From the NCBI GenBank assembly GCA_023250385.1, contig JAHFAU010000012.1:1-16131 (forward strand): 16,131 nucleotides of DNA. The letters run 5' to 3'. This DNA is from Anaerolineales bacterium. Its GTDB lineage: Bacteria; Chloroflexota; Anaerolineae; Anaerolineales; E44-bin32. Within the stretch, counting starts at the first letter, position 1. Each line of letters starts with the position of its first letter. The position numbers and the translations under genes were made by a program. The notes under the pieces were generated by a model. That model did no database searches and was not told the origin of the DNA. It saw nothing but the letters and a program-made list of their open reading frames with translations. Of the stretch, positions 1 through 8,144 are shown in pieces.

Positions 1-4
1 TGCC

Positions 5-1318
5 ATGGGTGGCGCCAGCGGTTCGAGCATTTGCCAATCTTCACCCGTAGCACAGGAAGAAGGGGTCGCGACCGCTGTGCTATACTCGCCGCACTCCCGC
101 AGCTCAGCGAAAATTCCCAGGCAGCCCTCCCAGGAGTTTCAACTGGAGACCGAACAGATCGACAAGCGCTTTACCTGGCTTGATGAACAACGGCGTCGAG
201 ACGCCGAAGAGATCGGCCGGGTAGGGGAGCGGCTGGCAGGTCTCGAGCAGGAACTGCGCCGGCTTGCAGACCAACTCCAGATCCTGGGCGGAGACCAATC
301 CCGAACGGCTGCCCTGGCGGCGAAGGCCGGGCACCTGGACGAGACAATCGGCCAGCACCGGCTCGAAATCAACTCGCTGCTCGAGGCCGCGGAGCAGCGC
401 CGAATCGCCCGCGAACGACAGCTCGAAGATCTGCGTAAGGCGGCCGAGCATCAAACCGCCGAGGCAATCGATGGTGTCCGGATTGAGCTAAAGGCTTCCA
501 AGGATCTGCGTAATTCGTTGGATGCCCGTCGAAAAGAAGAGTTGCGGATCAGCCGCACGCTGGACGCTCTGACGAAGCGGATCGAATCCCTCGGCAGGGA
601 ATTCGAAGAACGAAACCGGCAGACCGCGAGCCTGCAGGAGGGCAGGCGGCAGGATGCCCAGCGGATTGGCGAATTGGACTCCCGGGCAGTTGAGCAGCAC
701 AAGAAGAACGAATCGATCTTGGGTCAGCTGCAGGTGGCCGAGGATAAGTCGCGCCGACTGCAGATAAAGCTAGGTGAACTGGAAGCGAGCGAGAGCGAGC
801 TTCGCCAGGGACAGACGCTGTGGACCGAGCAGCAGTCGGTTCGTCAGGCCGAGTTTGAACGCAGCTGGAAGGCCCATGAAAAACGTTTCGACTCCTTCGC
901 CAGTCAGGCGGAAGGACTCGACGTGCGGATCGCGGCCTTTGAGGAGACTTACCGAAACCTCAAGAGGTTGGAAGCGGAGTTGACCGACGTCGTGGCTCGG
1001 CTGGAGCGGCGGATCGAGGAAGTCAGTGAAATCCAGCGGTTGAGCGAAGATCGCTTCAAACAGGAGTGGTCGGGCCGACAGGCGGACGACATCAAACGCT
1101 GGAGCGCCTTCAAACTGGAAGCCGAAGAGCAGCGCCGCGATCATGAACGACTGCATCAGAAGCTGTCAGATGATCTTCGCTCTGCCCAGGACGACCTCAG
1201 CGAAGCCTTGGAAGGCGTCCAGGAGCTCAGCCGGTCGGGCCAGCAGCGGCTCCGCGAGACGCTGGCGATGCTCCGGGAATGGGCAGTAGATGCGGTTGGA
1301 AAGGAAGGGGAGCCCTGA
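5..1318 (+). CDS. Long coiled-coil protein of unknown function
   Basis: I do not recognise a named family. From about residue 48 to about residue 420 the protein is almost unbroken charged heptad-like sequence rich in Glu, Arg, Gln, Leu and Ala, with hardly any Pro, Cys or Gly clusters, as expected of an extended coiled coil. No signal peptide, membrane helix or enzyme motif is visible. The frame stays open to the left edge of the window, so the ATG at 5 is only a nominal start. The first 46 residues look unlike the rest and lie over a good extended -10 box (78-86), so the true start may be later; the best later candidate is a CTG at 143 preceded by CAGGAG. selB follows after 25 bp on the same strand, so they may be co-transcribed. 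The role is unknown; a structural or scaffold protein is the mildest guess. Confidence 0.7.
   Translation: MGGASGSSICQSSPVAQEEGVATAVLYSPHSRSSAKIPRQPSQEFQLETEQIDKRFTWLDEQRRRDAEEIGRVGERLAGLEQELRRLADQLQILGGDQSRTAALAAKAGHLDETIGQHRLEINSLLEAAEQRRIARERQLEDLRKAAEHQTAEAIDGVRIELKASKDLRNSLDARRKEELRISRTLDALTKRIESLGREFEERNRQTASLQEGRRQDAQRIGELDSRAVEQHKKNESILGQLQVAEDKSRRLQIKLGELEASESELRQGQTLWTEQQSVRQAEFERSWKAHEKRFDSFASQAEGLDVRIAAFEETYRNLKRLEAELTDVVARLERRIEEVSEIQRLSEDRFKQEWSGRQADDIKRWSAFKLEAEEQRRDHERLHQKLSDDLRSAQDDLSEALEGVQELSRSGQQRLRETLAMLREWAVDAVGKEGEP
64..73. promoter_or_regulatory. 10-bp perfect palindrome next to an extended -10 box
   Basis: The sequence GGTCGCGACC is its own reverse complement and ends 4 bp before the TGC of the extended -10 at 78-86. 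The position would suit a repressor or activator site over the -35 region. A 10-bp palindrome in GC-rich DNA can occur by chance, and no second copy was noticed. Confidence 0.2.
78..86 (+). promoter_or_regulatory. Extended -10 promoter element
   Basis: TGC followed by TATACT is an extended -10 (TGn plus a 5/6 hexamer). No convincing -35 lies 16-18 bp upstream, which is tolerated for extended -10 promoters. Transcription would begin near 93, inside the nominal reading frame of the coiled-coil gene, and so argues for a later start of that gene. Confidence 0.4.
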
Positions 1319-1343
1319 ACTGTGGGTTTAGAGCGCAGGAACT

Positions 1344-3236
1344 ATGCGGGTCTTAGGGACCGCCGGCCACGTTGACCACGGCAAGTCTGCGCTGGTAAGG
1401 GCGCTAACTGGAATAGAACCGGATCGGCTTCAAGAAGAGCAGGACCGGCAGATGACGATCGATCTGGGCTTTGCCTGGATGACGCTGCCGAGCGGCGAGG
1501 GCCTGGGAATTATCGACGTCCCAGGCCATCGTGATTTTATTGACAACATGCTCGCAGGGGTCGGGGGCATCGACGCCGCGCTATTGGTGATTGCTGCCGA
1601 CGAAGGAGTGATGCCGCAGACCCGCGAGCATCTGGCGATCCTCGATCTGCTGGCAATCCCCAAGCTCATTGTTGCCCTCACAAAGATCGATCTCATTGCG
1701 GATCCGGAGTGGCTTGAGTTGGTCCGGCGCGAAGTCCGCAGTCTATTGGAGGACACCCGATACGCTCTGGCGGAGATTCTGCCGGTCTCATCGGTGTCGC
1801 AGGCCGGGCTCCCCGAGTTGACCCGGGCGCTCGACACGTTGTCGATGGCCCAACCGGAGCGTGCAAATGTCCACCGTCCACGGTTGCCTGTCGACCGGGC
1901 GTTTAGTATGGCCGGCTTCGGGACCGTCGTTACCGGCACACTCCTGGATGGCTCGCTGCAGATCGGCGACGAGGTGGAGCTGCTTCCCAAAGGGGTCCGA
2001 GCGCGACTCCGCGGCCTGCAGACCCACAAGCAGGCAGTCACGGTTGCTCACCCCGGGAGCCGAGTTGCCGCGAATCTCTCAGGGGTAGGGGTCGATCAGA
2101 TCCAGCGGGGTGACGTGTTGGTGCACCCGGGGACCGACGCTGCGACCCGGCTAGTTGATGTGAGTTTCCGGGTAATTCCCGACCGAGCCCTGGCGATCCG
2201 ACATAATTCAAGCGCGAAATTCTTTGCCGGGTCTGCGAATCGGATGGTTCGAGTTCGAGTTTTGGGAGAGGGGCCGCTCCGACCGGGCCAGGCCGGATGG
2301 CTGCAATTGGTGCTTGAAGAGCCGGTCGTTGTGAGAAGGGGAGACCGCTTCATTCTGCGGCGTCCCTCTCCTGGCGCAACGCTGGGAGGTGGGCAGGTCG
2401 CCGACCCGCACCCCGAGCGAATTCACAAGCGGGCGGACCCTGGGCTACTCGAGGGTTTGAATCGAGCACTGAGCGAGACGCCAGAGGAAGTGCTGCTTCA
2501 ACTCATCGGCGAGGACGGCCCAAGCCGTTTGGCGGCCGCCATCGAGACATCAGGCCTGGATTCAGAAACTATTGAATCCGCGATCCGGCAGCTTGAGCGC
2601 GAGGGGGAGCTCGTCATGCTAGGCGGCGCGGCACCGCTAACCGAGCGTTGGGCGATCCGGACCCAGGGCTGGAGCGCGGCGGTCCGACGGGCGAGAGAGC
2701 TGGTGGAGGAATACCACCAGCGCCATGGGTTGAGGAGCGGGATTCCGCTCGAGGAAATGAGGAGTCGGCTTGCAGCCGGAGCCAACGAACTGATCGACGC
2801 GATGGTGAGCCGGGGGATTTTGCGGCAGGCCGGCGGACGGATCAGCCTGCCGGAATTCGAGGTTCGCTTCAGCCAGGCCGATGCCCAGCAAGTCAGTCGG
2901 CTGCTTGAGCGATTCGCAGCCACGCCCTATCGGCCTCCCACTTGGAATGAGTGTCGTGAGGCGGTCGGGGAGGAAGCCCTCGGTTCGCTACTCGAGAGCG
3001 GGAAGCTGGTGAAGGTCTCGCCGGCGGTGCTGCTGGGCCGCGAGACTTATTCGCAAATGACCGAATGGGTCCGCGGACGCCTGCGAGAGATGGGAAAGGT
3101 GAGCGTCGGGGAGCTCAGGGACCGGTTCGCAACCTCCCGCAAGTATGCCCTCGCGCTCTTGGAACATCTCGATCAGATCGGCCAGACTACCCGCGACGGC
3201 GATTTCCATCGGCCGAGTCCCGAGGCCGGGATCTAG
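1344..3236 (+). CDS. selB: Selenocysteine-specific elongation factor SelB
   Basis: SelB is a GTPase that carries selenocysteyl-tRNA to the ribosome at UGA codons marked by a SECIS hairpin. The N-terminal G domain shows G1 GHVDHGKS (residues 8-15), the SelB-type switch I MTIDLGFAW with Thr38, G3 DVPGH (58-62) and G4 TKID (113-116); SelB proteins commonly have TK.D rather than NKxD. Translation-factor beta-barrel domains follow to about residue 340. The C-terminal third has the winged-helix repeats that bind SECIS RNA, ending with TSRKYALALLEHLD, typical of the last SelB winged helix. At 630 aa it is close to the E. coli length (614). The ATG has AGGA only 3 bp upstream. No selA, selC or selD lies in the window. 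The stop codon overlaps that of the facing amidohydrolase gene in a shared CTAG. Confidence 0.93.
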   Translation: MRVLGTAGHVDHGKSALVRALTGIEPDRLQEEQDRQMTIDLGFAWMTLPSGEGLGIIDVPGHRDFIDNMLAGVGGIDAALLVIAADEGVMPQTREHLAILDLLAIPKLIVALTKIDLIADPEWLELVRREVRSLLEDTRYALAEILPVSSVSQAGLPELTRALDTLSMAQPERANVHRPRLPVDRAFSMAGFGTVVTGTLLDGSLQIGDEVELLPKGVRARLRGLQTHKQAVTVAHPGSRVAANLSGVGVDQIQRGDVLVHPGTDAATRLVDVSFRVIPDRALAIRHNSSAKFFAGSANRMVRVRVLGEGPLRPGQAGWLQLVLEEPVVVRRGDRFILRRPSPGATLGGGQVADPHPERIHKRADPGLLEGLNRALSETPEEVLLQLIGEDGPSRLAAAIETSGLDSETIESAIRQLEREGELVMLGGAAPLTERWAIRTQGWSAAVRRARELVEEYHQRHGLRSGIPLEEMRSRLAAGANELIDAMVSRGILRQAGGRISLPEFEVRFSQADAQQVSRLLERFAATPYRPPTWNECREAVGEEALGSLLESGKLVKVSPAVLLGRETYSQMTEWVRGRLREMGKVSVGELRDRFATSRKYALALLEHLDQIGQTTRDGDFHRPSPEAGI

Positions 3237-4879
3237 AACTCGCGGTAGCGCCACTCGCCTCCGACCATGGTGCCGACCGGGGTGAGTTCCGCCAGTTCCT
3301 CCGGCCGACAGTCATACGGATCGCGGGCCAGCACGACCAGATCGGCAAAATAGCCGGGCTCCAACCTCCCCTGAATCGATTCCAACCCGGCCGCGTACGC
3401 CGGTCCCATCGTATAAGCTGCGAGGGCTTGTTCGAGAGTGACCCGCTGATCCGGTACCCAACCGGCCGGGCCGGGACTCCCGTCCGGTCGGCGCCGGGTG
3501 ACGGCCGCATGAATTCCCCAGAACGGATTGGGATCCTCGACTGGGGCATCCGAGCCGAAGGCCAAATGAGCGCCCGCCTCAAGCTCAGACCGCCAGGCGT
3601 ACGCGGTCCGGACCCGGTCTCCCCAGTAGCGATCGGCCATTAGCATGTCTGAGGTGGCATGGATCGGCTGCATCGAGGCTACGAGATCGAGGGCACCGGC
3701 CTTGCCGGAATCGTCCGAGTGCAGCAGCTGGAGGTGCTCGATCCGATGTCGCAGGCGTGGCAGGTTATGTGCAGCCTCGAACTCCCGCAGCGTGCTGAAT
3801 GCGCCCAGCACTTCGTGGGTCGCCTGGTCGCCTATAGCATGCACGCTGGTCGCCAGCCCCGCTTGCGCCGCGCGAATCGCAATATCTGCGAGTCCTTCGT
3901 GGTCGATCAACAACATCCCCCGATTCTCCGGTTCGCCGGCATAGGGGCTCAACATCGCGGCTGTCCGGGGGCCCAATGCCCCGTCAGCGAAGATCTTGAT
4001 ATGGCCCAGGCGAAGCCACTCGTTGCCAAATCCGGTTCGAAAGCCTGCCGACCTCAGGTCATCCAAGCGGTCCGCCGGCATGTTCTTGATTACCCGGAGC
4101 GCAAGGCGCTCGGCTTGATGCAGGATTTGCAGCGCTTCGAAGCAGCTTGGTCCGTCGAAGTCGTGGACCCCGGTAAGGCCGAGTGCCAGCAGCCGCGCTT
4201 GGGCCATTGCTAAGGCTTCGACCCGCTGCCCGACCGAGGGGCGCTCGATCAAGTGCGAGATCAGCCGCATCGCGCCTTCGAACAGGATGCCGGTTGGCGA
4301 GCCATCGGCGTAACGCTGGATCGCCCCGTCGGGCGGATCCGGGGTGGACGCGTCAATTCTGGCCAACTGCAGAGCTTCCGAATTGGCCCAGCCGGCGTGA
4401 AGAGATTTCGCGGTCAGGTACGCGGGGTGGCTTGAGACTGCCTGATCCAGGTCTCCCGCCGAGGGGTAGCCGCCCCACAGATTTTGGTTCCACCCATGCC
4501 CCAGGATCCACTCGCCTGGGTCGGTTCGCTCGGCGCCCGCCCGCAGCCTGACCAGGCACTCCTGCAAGTTAGGAAGCTCACAATCGATGAGGGAAAGCCT
4601 GCGTGCATATTGCTCCAGATGGAGATGGGCATCGATCAGGCCCGGCAGCACGGTTCGGCCGCTCAGGTCGAGGGATGTTCGCCTGCTCGACCCCTGGATC
4701 CCGAGCTCGCTCGATTCACCAGCCCAGGCGACCGTTCCGCCCTCGATCAGGAGGGCCTCGACCCAAGCACTCGAGTCGGCTCGCGGATGGATACGGCCGT
4801 TGAACAGCAGGGTGGACTTAGCGCGGTTGGGTTGGAGCGTCGGCGCGGCGAGCACGTTCGGGATTCCGTTCGGATTCAT
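3233..4879 (-). CDS. Amidohydrolase family 3 (YtcJ-like) metal-dependent hydrolase
   Basis: This is a TIM-barrel amidohydrolase of the YtcJ/NfdA-like group, 548 aa, the usual length. Metal-site motifs are in order: HxH in DAHLHLEQ (His85, His87), KIFADGALGPRTA (Lys295, Asp299), SVHAIGDQA (His347), HRIEHLQ (His382) and FGSDAPVEDPNP (Asp444). The N-terminal and C-terminal segments (about 22-80 and 490-548) form the small beta sandwich, with the usual ADLVVLARDPYD ending. There is no signal peptide, so it is probably cytoplasmic. Family members hydrolyse amide, formamide or carbamate-type bonds, and the substrate cannot be read from sequence. It lies 70 bp downstream of fmt on the same strand, so read-through from fmt is likely. 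No good Shine-Dalgarno precedes the ATG at 4879; a later start near residue 20 is possible because the conserved region begins around STLLFNGRI. Confidence 0.88.
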   Translation of the reverse strand: MNPNGIPNVLAAPTLQPNRAKSTLLFNGRIHPRADSSAWVEALLIEGGTVAWAGESSELGIQGSSRRTSLDLSGRTVLPGLIDAHLHLEQYARRLSLIDCELPNLQECLVRLRAGAERTDPGEWILGHGWNQNLWGGYPSAGDLDQAVSSHPAYLTAKSLHAGWANSEALQLARIDASTPDPPDGAIQRYADGSPTGILFEGAMRLISHLIERPSVGQRVEALAMAQARLLALGLTGVHDFDGPSCFEALQILHQAERLALRVIKNMPADRLDDLRSAGFRTGFGNEWLRLGHIKIFADGALGPRTAAMLSPYAGEPENRGMLLIDHEGLADIAIRAAQAGLATSVHAIGDQATHEVLGAFSTLREFEAAHNLPRLRHRIEHLQLLHSDDSGKAGALDLVASMQPIHATSDMLMADRYWGDRVRTAYAWRSELEAGAHLAFGSDAPVEDPNPFWGIHAAVTRRRPDGSPGPAGWVPDQRVTLEQALAAYTMGPAYAAGLESIQGRLEPGYFADLVVLARDPYDCRPEELAELTPVGTMVGGEWRYREF

Positions 4880-4949
4880 AGGAGATGGTGCCTGATTTAA
4901 GCAGATCGGGTCCGACCCTCAGATGCGCATAGCCAAATAGAGTCTCACC

Positions 4950-5873
4950 TTAACCAAGCAGATGAGCGTTCAAAAACTCAGGCGACCCAAGTAGGAAGGC
5001 CTGGCCGTCCATCGCGCGTTTGCCTTCCGGCTGGACCCGGTCCAGGACGAGCGCCCCATCGGCTGTGCCTAGCGCCGGGCGGCGTTCCCGTTCGATAGCT
5101 TGCCCAGGGACGGCACGCTCGAGGGCTTCGGCCCGGGCGAGACGGACGATGAGGCGGCGGCCGTTCCATTGAATGAAGGAGCCGGGCCAAGGTTCATAAG
5201 CGCGCACCTGCCGCTCGAGCTGCACAGCTGGCAGGCGCAGGTCGAGTTGTCCGCTCGCCTTCTTGAGGCGGGGGGCATATGTAGCCCGGGCCTCGTCTTG
5301 CGCGGACGGGCGCAGGGTTCCAGCCAAGTAGGCTGGAAGCACTTCAATCATTAGCTCCGCCCCGAGCCGGGCCAGCCGGTCGCCCAGGCGGCCGCCCGTT
5401 TCGTCGGCAGCAATCGGCGTTGATCGCTGCGCCACGATGGGACCAGTGTCGAGCCCGTCATCCATCAACATGATCGAAACTCCCGTTTCGCTGTCGCCAT
5501 GAAGGATCGCGGCCTGCACTGGAGAGGCACCGCGCCAGCGGGGCAGCAGGGAGGCGTGGACGTTGAGGCAGCCGTGGGGGGGAATGTCGAGCACCGCTTG
5601 GGGAAGGATTTGGCCGTAGGCCGCGACCACAATGAACTCGGGTCCAAGGCTGGCTAATTGGCCGACCGCCTCCGGAGCTCGTAAACTGTCGGGTTCAATT
5701 ACCTTTATTCCGTGCTGGCCCGCGAATTGCTTTGCCGGCGAGGCCTTCGGCCGTCTGCCGCGGCCGGCCGGTCGATCCGGCTGGGTCACGACAGCGATCA
5801 CCTCGTGCTGCCGAGCAAGCTCAGCGAGGGTCGGGATCGCAAACCCAGCCGAACCCATGAACACCACTCGCAT
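4950..5873 (-). CDS. fmt: Methionyl-tRNA formyltransferase
   Basis: The enzyme transfers a formyl group from 10-formyl-tetrahydrofolate to Met-tRNAfMet for translation initiation. Visible are the Rossmann start MRVVFMGSAGFAIPTL, the loop TQPDRPAGRGRR (about 30-41), and the catalytic region NVHASLLPRWRGASP with Asn104 and His106, followed by Asp142 in MDDGLDTGPIV; these match Asn108, His110 and Asp146 of the E. coli enzyme. The C-terminal OB-fold tRNA-binding domain starts near residue 205 and contains YEPWPGSFI. Length 307 aa is normal. The gene starts a leftward unit with the amidohydrolase. No def (peptide deformylase), its common partner, is in the window. Upstream, TATGCT (5885-5890) or TAGCAT (5880-5885) could be the -10 box of a very short or absent leader, but both are weak. 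Confidence 0.95.
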   Translation of the reverse strand: MRVVFMGSAGFAIPTLAELARQHEVIAVVTQPDRPAGRGRRPKASPAKQFAGQHGIKVIEPDSLRAPEAVGQLASLGPEFIVVAAYGQILPQAVLDIPPHGCLNVHASLLPRWRGASPVQAAILHGDSETGVSIMLMDDGLDTGPIVAQRSTPIAADETGGRLGDRLARLGAELMIEVLPAYLAGTLRPSAQDEARATYAPRLKKASGQLDLRLPAVQLERQVRAYEPWPGSFIQWNGRRLIVRLARAEALERAVPGQAIERERRPALGTADGALVLDRVQPEGKRAMDGQAFLLGSPEFLNAHLLG

Positions 5874-5965
5874 AACCCAATGCTAGCATACGACCCGTGG
5901 CCTTCCTCATACAAGTTCGAACCCTCAGCAACCTTTCGCGGGTAGCGGGGTTCAATTAGATGCAC

Positions 5966-5993
5966 TTGCGGCTTTGGCCCATGCGGTTACAAT
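5966..5993 (+). promoter_or_regulatory. Sigma70-type promoter of the DUF4870 gene
   Basis: TTGCGG (5966-5971) and TACAAT (5988-5993) are separated by 16 bp. Transcription would start near 6000, giving a leader of about 50 nt. This is the best -35/-10 pair in the divergent gap between fmt and the DUF4870 gene (5874-6050); the rest of that gap shows nothing else clear. Confidence 0.55.
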
Positions 5994-6034
5994 CCATGAC
6001 AATGCCGGGACCAGCCAGTCGGCCGCCCGGCTCC

Positions 6035-6047
6035 AAGAGGAGAGGAA
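6035..6047 (+). promoter_or_regulatory. Strong Shine-Dalgarno of the DUF4870 gene
   Basis: A purine run containing AGGAGAGGAAGG ends 3-4 bp before the ATG at 6051. It is the strongest ribosome-binding site in the window and contrasts with the leaderless-looking genes further right. Confidence 0.6.
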
Positions 6048-6050
6048 GGA

Positions 6051-6392
6051 ATGACTAATAAACCCGCAGCGGATACCGGCATCACCAGCGACGATAAGCT
6101 TTGGGCATTGTTGGCCTATGTTTTGAGTCCAATTGTGCCGATCATCATCCTGTTGATGGCGGACAAGAAGGACCGTCCGTTCATCCGGGCCCACAACGCG
6201 CAGGCGCTGGCGTGGGGAGTGTTCAACCTGGTCGGAGGCACTATCCTCAGCGCCGTCCTGATCTTCTGCTTTGGCGCCCCATCGCTAATCATTTGGGCAG
6301 TTGGAGTGTACTGGGGAATTAAGGCCTATCAAGGGGAGTACGTCACCATTCCGGTCCTTACCAATTTCGTCAAAGGCCAAGGCTGGGCGTAG
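6051..6392 (+). CDS. DUF4870 (Tic20-like) small membrane protein
   Basis: A 113-aa protein matching the DUF4870 pattern: DDKLWALLAYVLSPIVPII, then a charged loop ADKKDRPFIRAHNAQAL, then two more hydrophobic stretches. Likely membrane helices are at about residues 17-37, 54-75 and 76-92. The conserved R-x-H-x-A-Q-A-L turn (46-53) after helix 1 is typical of the family. The biochemical function of DUF4870 is not established. The gene has its own promoter (5966-5993), a strong Shine-Dalgarno and a rho-independent terminator right after it, so it looks monocistronic and independently expressed. Confidence 0.85.
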   Translation: MTNKPAADTGITSDDKLWALLAYVLSPIVPIIILLMADKKDRPFIRAHNAQALAWGVFNLVGGTILSAVLIFCFGAPSLIIWAVGVYWGIKAYQGEYVTIPVLTNFVKGQGWA

Positions 6393-6412
6393 AGCCGAGC
6401 CATTTCTGATTC

Positions 6413-6440
6413 AAACGGCCCGCTCCGAGCGGGCCGTTTT
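6413..6440 (+). terminator. Rho-independent terminator after the DUF4870 gene
   Basis: A perfect 12-bp stem (6413-6424 with 6428-6439; core ACGGCCCGCT / AGCGGGCCGT) with a 3-nt loop CCG runs into TTTT. It lies 20 bp after the DUF4870 stop codon and 30 bp before recJ, so it separates the two genes. Confidence 0.85.
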
Positions 6441-6470
6441 ACTGCCAAGCGGTTGTGATCTGCGCAATCG

Positions 6471-8144
6471 ATGCTCAGTAAGCGATGGGTTGGACCGAAT
6501 GCCGAGCTCGGCTGGTCAGACGCTGGCGACTTCACAGCGATCCAGCAAGTCATTCTGGCGGCCAGAGGGATCCACAGTGCTTTGGACGCTGAGCAGTTTC
6601 TCAGCAGGCGCCATAGCGGCCTGAGCGACCCGCTGCTCCTGGCTGACATGTCGGCCGCCGTGGAGCGGTTGCAATCGGCGAAAGCCGGCGGCCAGTCCGT
6701 CGTGGTTTACGGCGATTACGACGCCGATGGCGTCTCGGCCACGGTCCTGCTCTTTGAAGTCCTCCGCTCGCTAGATTTCTCGACCCGCTGGTACATCCCA
6801 GATCGGTTTGAGGAAGGCTATGGACTAAATTCCGCCGCGATGTCCAGGCTGCGGGCCGAGGGGGCAGATTTGGTCGTCAGCGTCGACTGCGGCATCCGAT
6901 CCTGGGAAGCCGCTGAGGCTGCGAGACAGGTCGGGCTAGATCTGATCATCACCGACCACCACCTGCCGGCCGAGGAATTGCCTCCCGCGATCGCAGTAGT
7001 CAATCCGAACCGGAAGGACGACCGCTATCCCTTCAAGAGTCTCTCCGGTGCCGGGGTTGCCTTCAAGCTGGCCCAGGCCCTACTCCGGGCCAGCGGAGGC
7101 CAAGCCCCGGGGCGGCTGCTGGACCTGGTCGCCGTCGGGACGGTCTCCGACCTCGCGCCGCTACAGGGCGAGAATCGGGCGCTGGTCGCCTCCGGCCTCG
7201 AATTGTTGAACTCCGGGGAGCGCCCGGGTCTACGAGCCCTCGTCGAACAAGCCGGACTGACGCCAGGTCGAATTACTGCCAACTCAATCGGGTTCAGTCT
7301 TGGGCCCAGGCTCAACGCGGCCGGCAGACTGGCCAGCGCCGGAGAGGCGGCCGAGCTGCTCCTGGCCGAACCGGGGCCAGCGGCCCAGGCCCAGGCCGTG
7401 AGCCTCGACCGGTTGAACCGAGAACGCCAGAGATTGACGAACGTGATGCTGGATCAAGCGAAGAAGATCATCGGTTCAATGCCGCCGATGGCAAATCTCA
7501 TCGCCGCAGCTGATCCGAGTTTCCATGAAGGCGTCGTTGGGCTGGTGGCCGGACGGCTAGCCGACGAGTTCTATCGGCCCGCCCTCGTAGCCCGCGTGCA
7601 GGAAAATACGATTCGGGGCTCGGCCCGCAGCATCCCTCAATTCCATATCACCGGCGCCCTCGATGAATGCGCCGATCTGCTCGATCATTTCGGCGGACAC
7701 GCGGCAGCCGCCGGCTTCGGACTATCGGCCGCCAATTGGGACGCGTTCATCGAGCGAATGGAACGCATCACCGGGAGGGTCCTGGGCGATCAAGACTTGC
7801 AGCCAACCCTGTCGATTGATGTGGTCCTGGGCTTCGATCAGCTGAACGAAGCTCTGATGGATTTCATCGAGAAACTCGAACCGTGTGGGGAGGGAAACCC
7901 CCATCCGATGTTTAGCACCCGACAGGCGACGGTACTTTCCAAACGTGCGGTGGGAGCAGACCGCAGACATCTCAAAATGGCCCTGCACCACGCGGATCGG
8001 GTCTTCGATGCGATTGGGTTCAATCTGGGAGATCGACTAACCGCCATCCCCAGGACGGTGGACCTCGCCTATCACTTAGAGCGGAATGAGTTCCGGGGCG
8101 TCACCAGCCTCCAGCTAGTCGTCGAGGATCTCAAGCCCAGCTAG
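6471..8144 (+). CDS. recJ: Single-stranded-DNA-specific 5'-3' exonuclease RecJ
   Basis: RecJ degrades single-stranded DNA 5' to 3' in recombination and mismatch repair. The DHH phosphoesterase motifs are all present: GDYDADG (81-87), VDCG (138-141), TDHHLPAE with the DHH at 162-164, and GTVSD (223-227). The DHHA1 domain shows NAAGRLASAGEAAELL and GGHAAAAGFGL (from Gly408), and an OB-like segment closes the protein. Length 557 aa fits RecJ. It is cytoplasmic. No Shine-Dalgarno or -10 box is convincing before the ATG at 6471, so the start has ordinary uncertainty, but the N-terminal KRWVGPN resembles the usual RecJ start. Its stop codon overlaps that of the facing glycosyltransferase in a shared CTAG. 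Confidence 0.95.
   Translation: MLSKRWVGPNAELGWSDAGDFTAIQQVILAARGIHSALDAEQFLSRRHSGLSDPLLLADMSAAVERLQSAKAGGQSVVVYGDYDADGVSATVLLFEVLRSLDFSTRWYIPDRFEEGYGLNSAAMSRLRAEGADLVVSVDCGIRSWEAAEAARQVGLDLIITDHHLPAEELPPAIAVVNPNRKDDRYPFKSLSGAGVAFKLAQALLRASGGQAPGRLLDLVAVGTVSDLAPLQGENRALVASGLELLNSGERPGLRALVEQAGLTPGRITANSIGFSLGPRLNAAGRLASAGEAAELLLAEPGPAAQAQAVSLDRLNRERQRLTNVMLDQAKKIIGSMPPMANLIAAADPSFHEGVVGLVAGRLADEFYRPALVARVQENTIRGSARSIPQFHITGALDECADLLDHFGGHAAAAGFGLSAANWDAFIERMERITGRVLGDQDLQPTLSIDVVLGFDQLNEALMDFIEKLEPCGEGNPHPMFSTRQATVLSKRAVGADRRHLKMALHHADRVFDAIGFNLGDRLTAIPRTVDLAYHLERNEFRGVTSLQLVVEDLKPS

Noticed and set aside
8..50. GGTTCGAGC near the left edge resembling a tRNA T loop.
   Set aside because: The flanking bases do not pair into a 5-bp T stem and no acceptor end follows.
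1316..1343. Possible selenocysteine read-through of the TGA ending the coiled-coil gene, given selB next door.
   Set aside because: The extension would run into the selB start in another frame, adds no recognisable domain or Cys-like motif, and no SECIS-like hairpin was seen just after the TGA.
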